Source: Patulibacter americanus DSM 16676
GTDB lineage: Bacteria; Actinomycetota; Thermoleophilia; Solirubrobacterales; Solirubrobacteraceae
Assembly (NCBI RefSeq): GCF_000420025.1
Contig: NZ_ATUD01000006.1
Location: forward strand, 186,001 to 250,000
Reading direction: 5' to 3'
Length of the DNA: 64,000 nt
The first letter of the stretch is position 1; each line of letters begins with the position of its first letter. Under the pieces are notes generated by a model that saw only the letters and a list, made by a program, of their open reading frames with translations, had not been told where the DNA came from and did no database searches. Below are positions 17,645 to 26,256 of this stretch, one piece after another. The position numbers were made by a program, and so were the translations under genes.

Positions 17645-18325
17645 TCAGTCCGCGTCGGACTCGGGGGCGACGGCCGCGGCCAGCGCCGACAACGCCCGCT
17701 CGTCCCCGGTCGCGGCGACGGCGCCGCCCAGGGTCAGGAGCACCTGCTCGACGAGCTCGTCGCGGGTCGGGGCGCCCAGGTCGAGGCGCACGAGCACGCA
17801 GCCGTCGACGAACAGCAGCCAGCCGTTCAGGGCCGCCCGCAGCGCCGGGGGCGCCTGCTCCACGTCGGGGTGGCCGAGCGCCTCGGCGATCTGCGCGACG
17901 GTGGCGGCACGGATGCCCAGCAGCGTGTCGCGCACGCCCGGCTCGGCGGCCGCGGCGGTCAGCAACCGCCGGAACGCGACCGGCCGCTCGTCGATCCAGT
18001 CGAAGTACGCCCCGAGACTGCGGCGTGCGGCCGTCCCGAGGGGCACGCCCGGCTCGGGCTGCACGCGGGCCGAGAGGTCCTCCGCGCCGCGCTGCAGGGT
18101 CGCCACGAAGAACGCCTGCTTCGTGGGGAAGTAGTGGTAGAGGAGCGGCTTCGACACCCCGGCGGCCCGCGCGATCTTCGCCATCGTCAGGTCGGCGTAG
18201 TCGTGCTCGGCGAACAGCTGCTCGCCCCGTTCGAGCAGCAGGCGGCGCCGCTCGTCGACGGTCATGCGCCGCGGGGCGCGGAGCGGTGCGGCGTCGCCGG
18301 AGGCGGCCTTGCGGGACAGGGGCAC
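17645..18325 (-). CDS. TetR-family regulator
   Basis: TetR repressor of 226 residues. The N-terminal HTH reads LTMAKIARAAGVSKPLLYHYFPTKQAFF; the rest is the all-helical ligand-binding domain. I chose the GTG at 18325 because TATCCT lies exactly 6 nt upstream, indicating a leaderless mRNA; an internal ATG at 18265 has no comparable signal. The gene faces the DUF2339 gene across four copies of a GACC-N3-GGTC palindrome, so it probably represses that gene and itself. Cotranscribed with the spermidine-synthase-like gene. Confidence 0.88.
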   Translation of the reverse strand: MPLSRKAASGDAAPLRAPRRMTVDERRRLLLERGEQLFAEHDYADLTMAKIARAAGVSKPLLYHYFPTKQAFFVATLQRGAEDLSARVQPEPGVPLGTAARRSLGAYFDWIDERPVAFRRLLTAAAAEPGVRDTLLGIRAATVAQIAEALGHPDVEQAPPALRAALNGWLLFVDGCVLVRLDLGAPTRDELVEQVLLTLGGAVAATGDERALSALAAAVAPESDAD

Positions 18326-18331
18326 GTCCGC

Positions 18332-18337
18332 AGGATA
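18332..18337 (-). promoter_or_regulatory. Leaderless -10 (TATCCT) of tetR
   Basis: TATCCT on the minus strand, 6 nt before the GTG at 18325 and just downstream of the first operator. It decides the start codon. Confidence 0.6.
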
Positions 18338-18345
18338 GCGGTGTC

Positions 18346-18356
18346 GACCACAGGTC
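18346..18356. promoter_or_regulatory. TetR operator copy 1 (GACCACAGGTC)
   Basis: First of four GACC-N3-GGTC palindromes, closest to the tetR promoter. Confidence 0.7.
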
Positions 18357-18366
18357 AGTAGTTGTC

Positions 18367-18377
18367 GACCCACGGTC
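18367..18377. promoter_or_regulatory. TetR operator copy 2 (GACCCACGGTC)
   Basis: Second palindrome, exactly 21 bp after copy 1 (two helical turns). Confidence 0.7.
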
Positions 18378-18385
18378 AAGAAGTG

Positions 18386-18415
18386 TTGACCGCGGGTCAG
18401 CAGCGCTGCTACGGT
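18386..18415 (+). promoter_or_regulatory. Promoter of the DUF2339 gene
   Basis: TTGACC (18386-18391), 18-bp spacer, TACGGT (18410-18415). The -35 overlaps operator copy 3 and the expected start point falls in copy 4, a layout suited to repression. Confidence 0.6.
18388..18398. promoter_or_regulatory. TetR operator copy 3 (GACCGCGGGTC)
   Basis: Third palindrome, 21 bp after copy 2 and overlapping the -35 of the DUF2339 promoter. Confidence 0.7.
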
Positions 18416-18420
18416 CCGCT

Positions 18421-18431
18421 GACCGCGGGTC
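18421..18431. promoter_or_regulatory. TetR operator copy 4 (GACCGCGGGTC)
   Basis: Same sequence as copy 3, 33 bp further on (about three turns), covering the expected transcription start. Confidence 0.7.
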
Positions 18432-18466
18432 GACAAGACGCCCCGCCCGCCTTCCGGAGGTCGTCC

Positions 18467-20746
18467 GTGTCCCGTCCCGCCCCACCGCCCGCCCCCGACC
18501 GCCTCGACCTGCTCGAGCAGCGCGTCGCCGAGGTCGAGCGCCTGATCACCCGCGGCGCCGTGGCGTCCGGTGCGCCCTCGCGCCGCGCCGCGCCGGCCGT
18601 CGCCGCCCCGCGGCCGGCCGCCGCCGAGCCGGTGTGGCCGCGCCCCGCGGGCCACCTGGCGCCCCGGCCCGGCACGGTCCCCACCGAGAGGCCGCGGCGC
18701 GTGCCCTCCGAGTCCGCGTCCGGATCCCCGTCCGAGTTCGAGTTCGCGTTCGGGCCCTCGTTCGAGCCCGAGCGCTCCGCGTCCCGGCCCGAGCCCGCGA
18801 CGGAGTCCCACTCCGAGTCGTGGTTGCGGCTCGACGAGGCGTTCGTCGGCGGCCGGCTCCTGGCCTGGGCGGGCGGCGCGGCACTGCTCGCGGCGCTGGC
18901 CACGCTGCTGTGGCTCGGCGTGCGCGACGGGTGGCTGGGGGAGGAGCTGCGCTGCGTGCTCGGCGCCGTCGCCTCGGCCGCGCTCCTGACGGCAGGCCTG
19001 CGCAACGCACGCTCCGGCCGGGCGGGCGAGGTCTCGTGGGTCATGGCCGGGACCGGGCTGGCCGGGCTCTACGCCACGACGGCCGTGGCGACGACGACCT
19101 ACGGGCTCCTGCCCGACGCGGCCGGCATCGCGCTGCTGGCCGCCCTCGGCGTGGCCGCCGCCGGGCTCGCGTTGCGCTGGGACGCACCGCCGCTGGCCGG
19201 CGCCGGGCTGCTGGGCGCCCTCGCCGCCCCGGTGCTGGCCCCAGTCGACGGGCTCGTGCTGCCGATGGTGATCGGCACGATGGCGGCCACCGGCCTGCTG
19301 CTGCGCCACCGCCCGTGGACGTGGCTGGCGGCGGTCGCCACGGTGCTCGGCCTGCCGCAGGTCGCCTACCGCACGGGCGTGCTGCTCGACGGGATCGACG
19401 GCTCCGGCTCGGTGGACCCGTCGGCCCTCGCGGTCGCCGCGTCCGGCGTCGGGGTCGTCGCGGCGGCCGCCGCGGGGCTGCTGATGGTCGCCGGCTGGGA
19501 GATCGCCCGGCCCCGGGCCCACGAGCGCTGGTCCATGCCGCTGCTGCTCGTGGTCCACGCCGCCGTCGCCGCCGCCCTCGGAGCGGGGTACGCGGCCGCC
19601 GACCGGCCCTGGGAGGCCGCGGCCACGCTCGCCGGGGTCGCCGCCGTCTTCGTCCTCGGCGCGGTGCGCGTGCACCGCCGGGCCCGGTCGGGGTCCGTCG
19701 TCGAGGTCGTGCTCCTCGCCGCCGCCGTCCTCGTGGTCGACCTGGGGTTCGCGCTCGTCGCCTCCGGGTTCGGCCAGCTCGTGGGCTGGGCCGTCACCGG
19801 CCTGTGCTTCGCCGTGCTGGCGCGGCGGGCGGCGCGGGCCCGGGTCCCCGTCCTCATCGGCGGGCTCGGGCTGCACGCCGGCCTGGCCCTCGTCGAGACG
19901 GTCGGCGCGGCCGAGGTGGGCACGGGCACCGGGCTCTTCGCCTCCGCCGCCGTGCTCGCCGCGCTCTGCGCCGTCTCGGCGCGCGTCGTGGCCCCGCGCA
20001 GCCCGGGAGCCCGGATGGTGCTCGACGCCTCGGCGCTGACCGTGGCGCTCGGCTGGACGGCGATCGTCGCCGACCCCGAGGTCCTGGCCTGCGTCGCCGC
20101 GGCCGAGGCTGCGGCGCTGGCGCTGCTGGACCGGCGCGCGCCCGACGTGGTGGCACGGCTGGGCGCGCTCGTGCTGCTGGGCGTCGGCGCGACCGTCGCG
20201 ACGCTGCACGCGGACGGGGCGGCGCTCGAGGCCGCCTGGGGCGTGGCCGCGACGGACGACCTGCTCCGCCTCGCCGGCGCTCCGCTGGCCGTGGCCCTCG
20301 CCGCCATGGTGGCGGTGGCCGCGTGGGGCCGCCCCGGGCCCCGGATGCCGACCGGCCCCGCGGCGGACGGGCCGCAGGTCGACGCGGTCTTCCGCGGCCT
20401 CGTGGTCGGCGGCGCGGGCAGCCTGGGCCTGCTCGCCGCCTCGATTGCCGTCGGGTGGCTGACCGTGCAGCTCGGCGGTGGCGACGACGCGATCGAGGTC
20501 GCGCGCGACGTGCTGTGGGGCTCGACGGGACTCGCCCTCGTGGCCGCGGGTCTCCTGCGCGACGCGGTGCTCGTCCGCTCGACCGGGCTGCTGCTGCTGG
20601 CCGGCGTGGGACTGAAGATCGCGCTGCTCGACCTCGCGGGCGTCGACACCGCCGGGCGCGTCGTGGCCTGGGCCGTGCTCGGCGCACTGCTGCTCGTCGG
20701 GGCCGCGCTCTACCGGCGGCTGCGGCCGGCGGTGTCGGGCGACTGA
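18467..20746 (+). CDS. DUF2339 multi-pass membrane protein
   Basis: Large membrane protein of 759 residues. It starts with a short coiled-coil segment (LDLLEQRVAEVERLI), then a disordered Ala/Pro and Ser/Glu/Phe-rich stretch to about residue 120, and the conserved DUF2339 entry WLRLDEAFVGGRLLAWAGGAALLAALA. From there on more than 20 hydrophobic helices follow, with an Arg-rich short loop between many. The function of this family is unknown. The GTG at 18467 has GGAGG 6 nt upstream. Expression is probably controlled by the divergent TetR. Confidence 0.85.
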   Translation: MSRPAPPPAPDRLDLLEQRVAEVERLITRGAVASGAPSRRAAPAVAAPRPAAAEPVWPRPAGHLAPRPGTVPTERPRRVPSESASGSPSEFEFAFGPSFEPERSASRPEPATESHSESWLRLDEAFVGGRLLAWAGGAALLAALATLLWLGVRDGWLGEELRCVLGAVASAALLTAGLRNARSGRAGEVSWVMAGTGLAGLYATTAVATTTYGLLPDAAGIALLAALGVAAAGLALRWDAPPLAGAGLLGALAAPVLAPVDGLVLPMVIGTMAATGLLLRHRPWTWLAAVATVLGLPQVAYRTGVLLDGIDGSGSVDPSALAVAASGVGVVAAAAAGLLMVAGWEIARPRAHERWSMPLLLVVHAAVAAALGAGYAAADRPWEAAATLAGVAAVFVLGAVRVHRRARSGSVVEVVLLAAAVLVVDLGFALVASGFGQLVGWAVTGLCFAVLARRAARARVPVLIGGLGLHAGLALVETVGAAEVGTGTGLFASAAVLAALCAVSARVVAPRSPGARMVLDASALTVALGWTAIVADPEVLACVAAAEAAALALLDRRAPDVVARLGALVLLGVGATVATLHADGAALEAAWGVAATDDLLRLAGAPLAVALAAMVAVAAWGRPGPRMPTGPAADGPQVDAVFRGLVVGGAGSLGLLAASIAVGWLTVQLGGGDDAIEVARDVLWGSTGLALVAAGLLRDAVLVRSTGLLLLAGVGLKIALLDLAGVDTAGRVVAWAVLGALLLVGAALYRRLRPAVSGD

Positions 20747-20877
20747 GGGTGCGCGGCGGCGATCCCACGGCCGCCGGGTCCGCGGGGTCCGCCGCTGGCG
20801 CCGCCGAGGCGTCAACGCCACGACCGCCCCGGCGCCGCGCCCGCCGCGCCCGCGGTCTGCGGCACCCGCCCCGGAAC

Positions 20878-20909
20878 GACCGCGACCCGGCCGGGGCCGG
20901 GTCGCGGTC
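20878..20909. terminator. Perfect 14-bp-stem hairpin, terminator
   Basis: GACCGCGACCCGGC pairs with GCCGGGTCGCGGTC around a CGGG loop. It lies between the convergent DUF2339 and MMPL genes. Confidence 0.65.
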
Positions 20910-20925
20910 GCACGTCAGGACGTCG

Positions 20926-20966
20926 GTCCCGTCCGTCCCCACCGATCTGGCGGGGACGGACGGGAC
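20926..20966. terminator. Perfect 15-bp-stem hairpin, bidirectional terminator
   Basis: GTCCCGTCCGTCCCC pairs with GGGGACGGACGGGAC around an 11-nt loop, ending 4 bp before the MMPL stop codon. Confidence 0.65.
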
Positions 20967-20970
20967 GGGG

Positions 20971-23187
20971 TCAGTCGGCCGGCGCGGCGTAGACGTCCTT
21001 GTCCATGCCGGGGAGCGGCTCGCCCTTGGGGTCCTTGTTCTTCACGAGGTGGCCCTCGAGGGACACGTTCGGGAGGATCCGGTCCAGCCACCCCGGCAGC
21101 CACCAGGCCTTGTCGCCCAGGAGCGTCACGACCGCCGGGGCGATCACGAGCCGGACGACGAGGACGTCGATGAGGATCGCGAGGCCGAGGCCCAGGCCGA
21201 TCATCTTCGCCGTCACGTCGGGCTGCGAGACGAACGCGAGGAACACGGACGCCATGATCAGGCCGGCGAAGAGGATGACCTTGCCGATCCGCGAGACGCC
21301 GGTGATGACGCTCTGGCGCGGCCCCTCACCCTCGTTGTAGGCCTCGTGCACCCGGGAGAGCAGGAACACGTTGTAGTCCATGCTCAGCCCGAAGAGGATC
21401 GCGAAGATCATCACCGGGATGAACGACACGATCGGCACGCCGCTGTCGACCCCCAGCAGGCTCGCGCCCACCCCCTCCTGGAAGACCGCGACGACCACGC
21501 CGTAGGCGGCGCCGACGGACAGCAGGTTGAAGACGGCCGAGACCAGCGGGACCCAGAGCGAGCGGAAGGCGGCCATCAGCAGCAGCACCGAGAGGCCGAT
21601 GACCAGCGCGATGAACAGCGGCAGGCGGGAGGCGACCTTGTCCGAGAAGTCCTCGAACCCGGCCGTGTTGCCGCCGACGTAGACCTTGCCCGCCAGGGGG
21701 GTGCCCTCCGTGGCCTGCGGGATGACGTCCTTCCGGAGCTTCTCCAGCGTGTCGCTGGTGCGGGCGTCCTGCGGCGCCGTGGTCGGCGTGCCGAAGATGA
21801 TCGCGGCGCCACCGTCCGGCGTCGGCGCGGCCGGGCTCACGCTCTGCTTGACCATGCCGGGCGTCGAGGCGATGGCGGTCTGCAGCTTGGCGAGCTGCGC
21901 CTCGGTCGGCTTCTGCTTGCCGCCCGTGTCGATCGCCATGAGGAACGGGCCGTTGTAGCCCGGGCCGAAGCCCTTCGAGAGCTCGTCGTAGGCGACGCGC
22001 TGGGTCTTCGACGTCGGCTGGTTGCCGTCGTCGGGCTGGCCCAGGCGCATCTGCGTGACGGGCGCCGCGAAGATCAGCAGCACGACGACGCCGGCGGCGA
22101 TGGAGACCCACGGGCGGGCCGTGACCCGCTCGGCCCAGCGGCCGAACGCGGGGGAGGCCGCGACGTGCGACGCCTTCTTCGGCGTGAGCCAGCGCTTGAA
22201 CGCGCCGATCATGATCGGCAGCACCGTCAGCGCGGAGAGCACGACGGCGGCCACGCCGATCGCGGCACCGATGCCCATCTTGCCGATGAGCGGGATGCCG
22301 ATGACCAGCAGGCCGGCGATCGCGACCATGACGATCAGGCCGGCGGCGACGACGGACGAGCCCGAGGTCGCGGCGGCCTTGGCCGACGCGTCCCGGACGC
22401 TGTCGCCCGCGGCGACCTGCTCCCGGTAGCGCCCGATGATGAGCAGCGCGTAGTCGATGCCGGCACCCAGGCCGAGCATCACGGCGATGATCGACGCGAA
22501 CTCCGGCAGACCGAGCGGCTTGGCGAGCGCGGTCAGCAGCAGCTGGCCGACCATCACGCCCAGCAGTGCGCCGAAGATCGTGGCGCCCATGGCGGCGAAC
22601 GAGCGGAAGAGGATCGTCAGGAGCACGATGGCGATCGCCACGCCGACGAGCTCACCGACCGGGGCCTCCTGCTCCGCAGCGATGTCGACCACGGTGCCGC
22701 GCATGGAGACGGCGACGCCGCCGCCCTCCTCGGCGGTCTTGGCGGCCTCCTCGAGCTTCTGGCCGTCCTCTGGTTCGAGGTCGGCCGGCTCGGTCGTGTA
22801 CCGGACGTCGACGGCCGCGATCGACCCGTCGGGCGAGACGGTACCGCCCTCCGTGAACGGGTCGGAGACGGTGCCCTTCGCGCCGACGAGCGGCTTGATC
22901 TCCGCCAGGGCGGCGGTCACGGCCTCGCGGTTCTTGGCGTCCGTGATCTTGCCGTCCTTCGCGGAGAAGACGACGGTGGCCTCGGAGCCGGCGAGCGCCG
23001 GGGAGTGCGCCGTCAGCAGGTCGAGGGCCTGCTGGGTCTCCGTGCCGGGGGCCGAGAAGTCGTCGGGCGCGGGTGAGCTCTGCCCGGCGACGACGCCGAG
23101 CAGGACGATGATGGCGATGGCAGCGGCGAGGCTGCGCTTCCAATGATGGGTGAGCGCGCGGGCGATGCGTGCGAGCAGGGCGGACAT
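20971..23187 (-). CDS. MMPL-family RND transporter
   Basis: Membrane exporter of 738 residues in the MMPL/RND superfamily, likely moving lipids or drugs outward by proton motive force. One N-terminal helix, a large extracytoplasmic loop, then a block of helices with GLGAGIDYALLIIGRYRE (proton-relay region) and a second repeat ending in ILFGLSMDYNVFLLSRVHEAY, the paired MMPL signature. The ATG at 23187 is chosen because AGGAG lies about 4 nt upstream. Divergent from a TetR gene with a shared operator, so probably induced by its substrate (inference). Confidence 0.92.
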   Translation of the reverse strand: MSALLARIARALTHHWKRSLAAAIAIIVLLGVVAGQSSPAPDDFSAPGTETQQALDLLTAHSPALAGSEATVVFSAKDGKITDAKNREAVTAALAEIKPLVGAKGTVSDPFTEGGTVSPDGSIAAVDVRYTTEPADLEPEDGQKLEEAAKTAEEGGGVAVSMRGTVVDIAAEQEAPVGELVGVAIAIVLLTILFRSFAAMGATIFGALLGVMVGQLLLTALAKPLGLPEFASIIAVMLGLGAGIDYALLIIGRYREQVAAGDSVRDASAKAAATSGSSVVAAGLIVMVAIAGLLVIGIPLIGKMGIGAAIGVAAVVLSALTVLPIMIGAFKRWLTPKKASHVAASPAFGRWAERVTARPWVSIAAGVVVLLIFAAPVTQMRLGQPDDGNQPTSKTQRVAYDELSKGFGPGYNGPFLMAIDTGGKQKPTEAQLAKLQTAIASTPGMVKQSVSPAAPTPDGGAAIIFGTPTTAPQDARTSDTLEKLRKDVIPQATEGTPLAGKVYVGGNTAGFEDFSDKVASRLPLFIALVIGLSVLLLMAAFRSLWVPLVSAVFNLLSVGAAYGVVVAVFQEGVGASLLGVDSGVPIVSFIPVMIFAILFGLSMDYNVFLLSRVHEAYNEGEGPRQSVITGVSRIGKVILFAGLIMASVFLAFVSQPDVTAKMIGLGLGLAILIDVLVVRLVIAPAVVTLLGDKAWWLPGWLDRILPNVSLEGHLVKNKDPKGEPLPGMDKDVYAAPAD

Positions 23188-23294
23188 GGTGCTCCTGACG
23201 GGGGCGGACCGGCACCGCCGGAGCGGCGCCGCCGGGGAACATAGCACCGTCACGGTAATTTCGCAGCTATTGCAGCTTTGCATCGACTGCTGGC

Positions 23295-23309
23295 TTGCAT
23301 GCGCTGCAA
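23295..23309. promoter_or_regulatory. TetR-type operator between MMPL and tetR
   Basis: TTGCA-TGCGC-TGCAA, a perfect 5+5 inverted repeat. Two further direct TTGCA copies lie at 23270-23274 and 23278-23282, inside the same divergent promoter region. Confidence 0.55.
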
Positions 23310-23315
23310 CTTCGG

Positions 23316-23321
23316 TAGGGT
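23316..23321 (+). promoter_or_regulatory. Leaderless -10 (TAGGGT) of the second tetR
   Basis: TAGGGT ends 6 nt before the ATG at 23328; the TTGCA inverted repeat sits directly upstream where a -35 would be. Confidence 0.6.
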
Positions 23322-23327
23322 GCTTGT

Positions 23328-23981
23328 ATGACGAAGGATGCGGGTCCCGCCGCCGAGGGCCTGAGGGAGCGCAAGAAGCAACAGACGCGCGAGCGCATAG
23401 CCCGCACCGCGCTCGAGCTGTTCGCCCGCGACGGGTTCCACGAGACCACCATCCCCGCGATCGCGGAGGCGGCCGACGTGTCGCCCCGCACGGTCTCCTC
23501 GTACTTCCCGGCGAAGGAGGACCTCGTGTTCCCCGAGGCGGCGGGCACGTTCGGCGAGCTCGGGGTGCGGCTCCGCGAGCGGGGCCCGGACGAGACCACC
23601 GCCGACGCGTTGCGGGCCTGGCTCGGCGAGCAGCTCCCCCAGTGGGCGGACCGCGAGGACGAGATCCGCGCGCAGCGACGCGTCGTCGATTCGGACCCCG
23701 GGCTGCAGGCCTACGAGCAGCGGTTCCGGTACGAGGCCGAGCACATGATCGCGGTGTCGATCGCGGACGACCTGGGCGCGTCGCCCGACGAGCTCGAGCC
23801 CCGCATGGCGGCCGCGGCGACGTTCGCCATCTTCGGCGTCTTCGGCGATCACAAGCACGCGGACGGCTCGGCGGTGGATCCTGCCGAGGAGGGCCTGCTG
23901 GTCCTGGACCGGGCGCTGCGCTTCGTCGACGCCGGCATCCGCGCCCTGCGCGACGGCCAGGACACGCCCTTCCTCCGCTGA
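23328..23981 (+). CDS. TetR-family regulator divergent to MMPL exporter
   Basis: Regulator of 217 residues. A basic arm RERKKQQTRERIARTALELFARDGFHETT leads into the HTH IPAIAEAADVSPRTVSSYFPAKEDL, the typical TetR arrangement with SSYF in the recognition helix. The C-terminal domain is helical and specific to this regulator, as usual. It very probably controls the MMPL exporter through the TTGCA-type inverted repeat between the two genes and represses itself. Confidence 0.9.
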   Translation: MTKDAGPAAEGLRERKKQQTRERIARTALELFARDGFHETTIPAIAEAADVSPRTVSSYFPAKEDLVFPEAAGTFGELGVRLRERGPDETTADALRAWLGEQLPQWADREDEIRAQRRVVDSDPGLQAYEQRFRYEAEHMIAVSIADDLGASPDELEPRMAAAATFAIFGVFGDHKHADGSAVDPAEEGLLVLDRALRFVDAGIRALRDGQDTPFLR

Positions 23982-24022
23982 GCGTCTGCGCGGGTGCTCG
24001 GCCCTCGGGTCGTGATCGCGAT

Positions 24023-24049
24023 CGACCCCGCCGCGGTGCGCCGGGGTCG
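24023..24049. terminator. Hairpin between convergent tetR and 24068 gene
   Basis: CGACCCCG / CGGGGTCG, 8-bp perfect stem with an 11-nt loop, in the 86-bp convergent gap. Confidence 0.5.
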
Positions 24050-24067
24050 GTGCTCGGTGGCGGAGGC

Positions 24068-24598
24068 TCAGTCCTGAGCGGCGGCGGAGGCGGCCGCGGC
24101 GGCCGCCTTCGGGTCGTCGCCGCGCAGCACGCGGACGGCGAGCGGACGGCGGCGGTCCTCGATCCGGCGGTGCTGGTCCTCGGCGCGCCGGATGAGCTGC
24201 GCGAAGTCGATCGGCGCCAGCTTCGGGTGCTCGAGGTCGTGCAGGACGAGCCAGCCCGTGCGCTTGCCCTGGACGGCGATCGACAGGCCCTCGAGCTCGA
24301 CCAGGCTGGAGAGGGGCGAGCGCTTGACGAGCCGGCCGTTGGCCTTCAGACGGCCGGCGCGCTCGGCGAGCGCGGCGACGATCCGCTTGAGCGGGTCCTT
24401 CGACGCCCCGAGCAGCTGCAGCGCCCGGAGCAGCTCGCGGCGATCCTCGGCGATCTCGCCCGTGAGCTCCACGAGGAACCGGTGGAGGTCCGGGTCCAGC
24501 GGCTCGTGCGCGTCGCGCGCCCGCTGGGCGAGCGAGAGGCCCCCCGTCGCGGCGGCGAGGTGGTCGTTGAGGTAGATCGCGAGCAGCTGGTCGTCCAT
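24068..24598 (-). CDS. Conserved hypothetical helical protein
   Basis: I do not recognise a named function. The protein has 176 residues and starts MDDQLLAIYLNDHLAAATGGLSLAQR, a segment that looks like the first helix of a four-helix bundle; several long amphipathic helices follow (LHRFLVELTGEIAEDRRELLRALQLLG), then a more beta-like part (GLSIAVQGKRTGWLVLHDL) and an Ala-rich tail. Similar small proteins occur in actinobacterial genomes, sometimes compared with ferritin-like bundles, but no di-iron ExxH motif is evident. GGAG lies 7 nt before the ATG. Confidence 0.75.
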   Translation of the reverse strand: MDDQLLAIYLNDHLAAATGGLSLAQRARDAHEPLDPDLHRFLVELTGEIAEDRRELLRALQLLGASKDPLKRIVAALAERAGRLKANGRLVKRSPLSSLVELEGLSIAVQGKRTGWLVLHDLEHPKLAPIDFAQLIRRAEDQHRRIEDRRRPLAVRVLRGDDPKAAAAAASAAAQD

Positions 24599-24863
24599 CG
24601 GGCGTCTCCGTCGGGGTGCGGCGCCCGGACGGGGCCGCGCGGGGCGGTGGAGGCCGCCCGGCGAGGGCGTCTACCCGTGGCGGCCGCACGCATGCGCATC
24701 GCTGTCGTCCGGGGGGACGACGCGTCCCCTCGCGGCAGGCGCGCCGCCGTCCCCCGGACCGATGGAGGCACCCCGACCCGCGCGAGGCGCTTCGACGTAC
24801 CCATGCGGAATGCTCGCCCCTCGGGCGGCGGCGCGCACTCCGCCGCCGCCGGAGGGCTCCGGA

Positions 24864-26060
24864 TCAGGCGGGGCCGTGCGGCTGGAGGAGGGTCTTGATC
24901 ATCCCGTCCTCCTTCTTCTGGAACGTCTCGTAGGCCTTCGGGCCGTCGTCCAGGGAGAGCTTGTGCGTGGCGAGGCGCTCGACGCCGAGCGGGTCGCTGT
25001 CGTCCTCGAGGAGCGGCATGAGGTCGTCGATCCAGCGCTTCACGTTCGCCTGGCCCATGCGCATGTTGATCTGCTTGTCGAACATCTGCATCATCGGCAT
25101 CGGATCGGCCGCGCCGCCGTAGACGCCGGAGAGCGAGACGGTGCCGCCGCGGCGGACGACGTCGATCGCGCCGTGCAGGACGCTCAGGCGGTCGATGCCG
25201 GCGGTCTCCGTGACCTTCTGGGCGAGCGGGTCGGGGAGGAACCCGGCCATCCGCTGGGCGAACTTGCCCGTGGGCGCGCCGTGGGCCTCCATGCCGACGG
25301 CGTCGATGACGCTGTCGGGGCCGCGGCCGTCGGTCTGCTCGCGCAGGAACGCCGCGAGGTCGTCGACGTCGGTGACGTCGATCGGGATGGCGCCGTGGCG
25401 CTGGGCGACGCCGAGGCGCTCCGGGACGAGGTCGAGGCCGAAGACCTTCGACGCGCCGCGGTGCAGGGCGATACGCGCGGCCATCTGGCCGATGGGGCCG
25501 AGGCCGAAGACCGCGACCGTGCCGCCCTTCGGGATGTTCGCGTACTCCACGCCCTGCCAGGCGGTCGGGAGGACGTCGGACAGGTAGACGAAGCGGTCGT
25601 CCCGCGGGCCGTGCGGGACCTTGATCGGGCCGTACTGCGCCTGCGGCACGCGCAGGTACTCGGCCTGGCCGCCGGGAACCTGGCCGTAGAGCTTGGAGAA
25701 CCCGAGCAGCGAGGCGCCGGTGCCGTACTCGTGGACCTGCGTCGTCTCGCACTGCGACTGCAGCCCGCCGTTGCACATGAAGCAGTGCCCGCACGAGATG
25801 TTGAACGGGATGACGACGCGGTCGCCCGGCTTGATGTGGGTGACCTCGGAGCCGACCTCCTCGACGATGCCCATCGGCTCGTGGCCGAGGATGTCGCCGG
25901 CGTCGAGGTAGGGCCCGAGGACCTCGTAGAGGTGCAGATCGGAGCCGCAGATGCCGCTCGACGTGACCTTGATGATCGCGTCCGTGGGGTGCTCGATCGT
26001 GGGATCGGGGACGGTGTCGATGCGCACGTCGTGCACACCGTGGTAGGCGAGGGCCTTCAT
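24864..26060 (-). CDS. Zinc-dependent alcohol dehydrogenase, formaldehyde-dehydrogenase-like
   Basis: Medium-chain dehydrogenase/reductase of 398 residues. Catalytic zinc ligands are in GICGSDLH (Cys38) and GHEPMG; the structural zinc is held by the Cys cluster CGHCFMCNGGLQSQC. The Rossmann motif is VFGLGPIGQMAA. An insert with WQGVEYANIPKG and a long segment before the C-terminus resemble glutathione-independent formaldehyde dehydrogenases, so aldehyde or polyol oxidation is likely. GGAG lies 5 nt before the ATG. It stands alone in the region. Confidence 0.9.
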   Translation of the reverse strand: MKALAYHGVHDVRIDTVPDPTIEHPTDAIIKVTSSGICGSDLHLYEVLGPYLDAGDILGHEPMGIVEEVGSEVTHIKPGDRVVIPFNISCGHCFMCNGGLQSQCETTQVHEYGTGASLLGFSKLYGQVPGGQAEYLRVPQAQYGPIKVPHGPRDDRFVYLSDVLPTAWQGVEYANIPKGGTVAVFGLGPIGQMAARIALHRGASKVFGLDLVPERLGVAQRHGAIPIDVTDVDDLAAFLREQTDGRGPDSVIDAVGMEAHGAPTGKFAQRMAGFLPDPLAQKVTETAGIDRLSVLHGAIDVVRRGGTVSLSGVYGGAADPMPMMQMFDKQINMRMGQANVKRWIDDLMPLLEDDSDPLGVERLATHKLSLDDGPKAYETFQKKEDGMIKTLLQPHGPA

Positions 26061-26243
26061 GGGATCTCCGGAGGATCGGGGTGGCCGCGAGGGCCGCGTG
26101 CTCCCCGGCTACCCCGCCCCGGGGGGCGAGCATGCGGACCAGGGTCAAGATGGGACGTGTTCTCAGGTCCGCGGCGCCCGTCGGTGGGGCCGCCCTGCGG
26201 CCGGCCGCCACGCGGCGTTCACGGGTGCCGGGTGACGGTGGGC

Positions 26244-26249
26244 TACCGT
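26244..26249 (+). promoter_or_regulatory. Leaderless -10 (TACCGT) of chrA
   Basis: TACCGT ends 7 nt before the ATG at 26257; no Shine-Dalgarno sequence is present. Confidence 0.5.
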
Positions 26250-26256
26250 CCCGCCG

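Noticed and set aside
18265-18325. Internal ATG at 18265 as the tetR start
   Set aside because: It would lose about 20 residues and has no promoter or ribosome signal, while the GTG at 18325 has TATCCT exactly 6 nt upstream.
18688-18830. Ser/Glu/Phe low-complexity region considered as a frameshift or repeat element
   Set aside because: The frame continues cleanly into the conserved DUF2339 domain; it is a disordered linker of the real protein.
17281-23076. 1931-codon plus-strand frame across several genes
   Set aside because: It runs through the spermidine-synthase-like, tetR, DUF2339 and MMPL genes in other frames or strands and shows only low-complexity composition.
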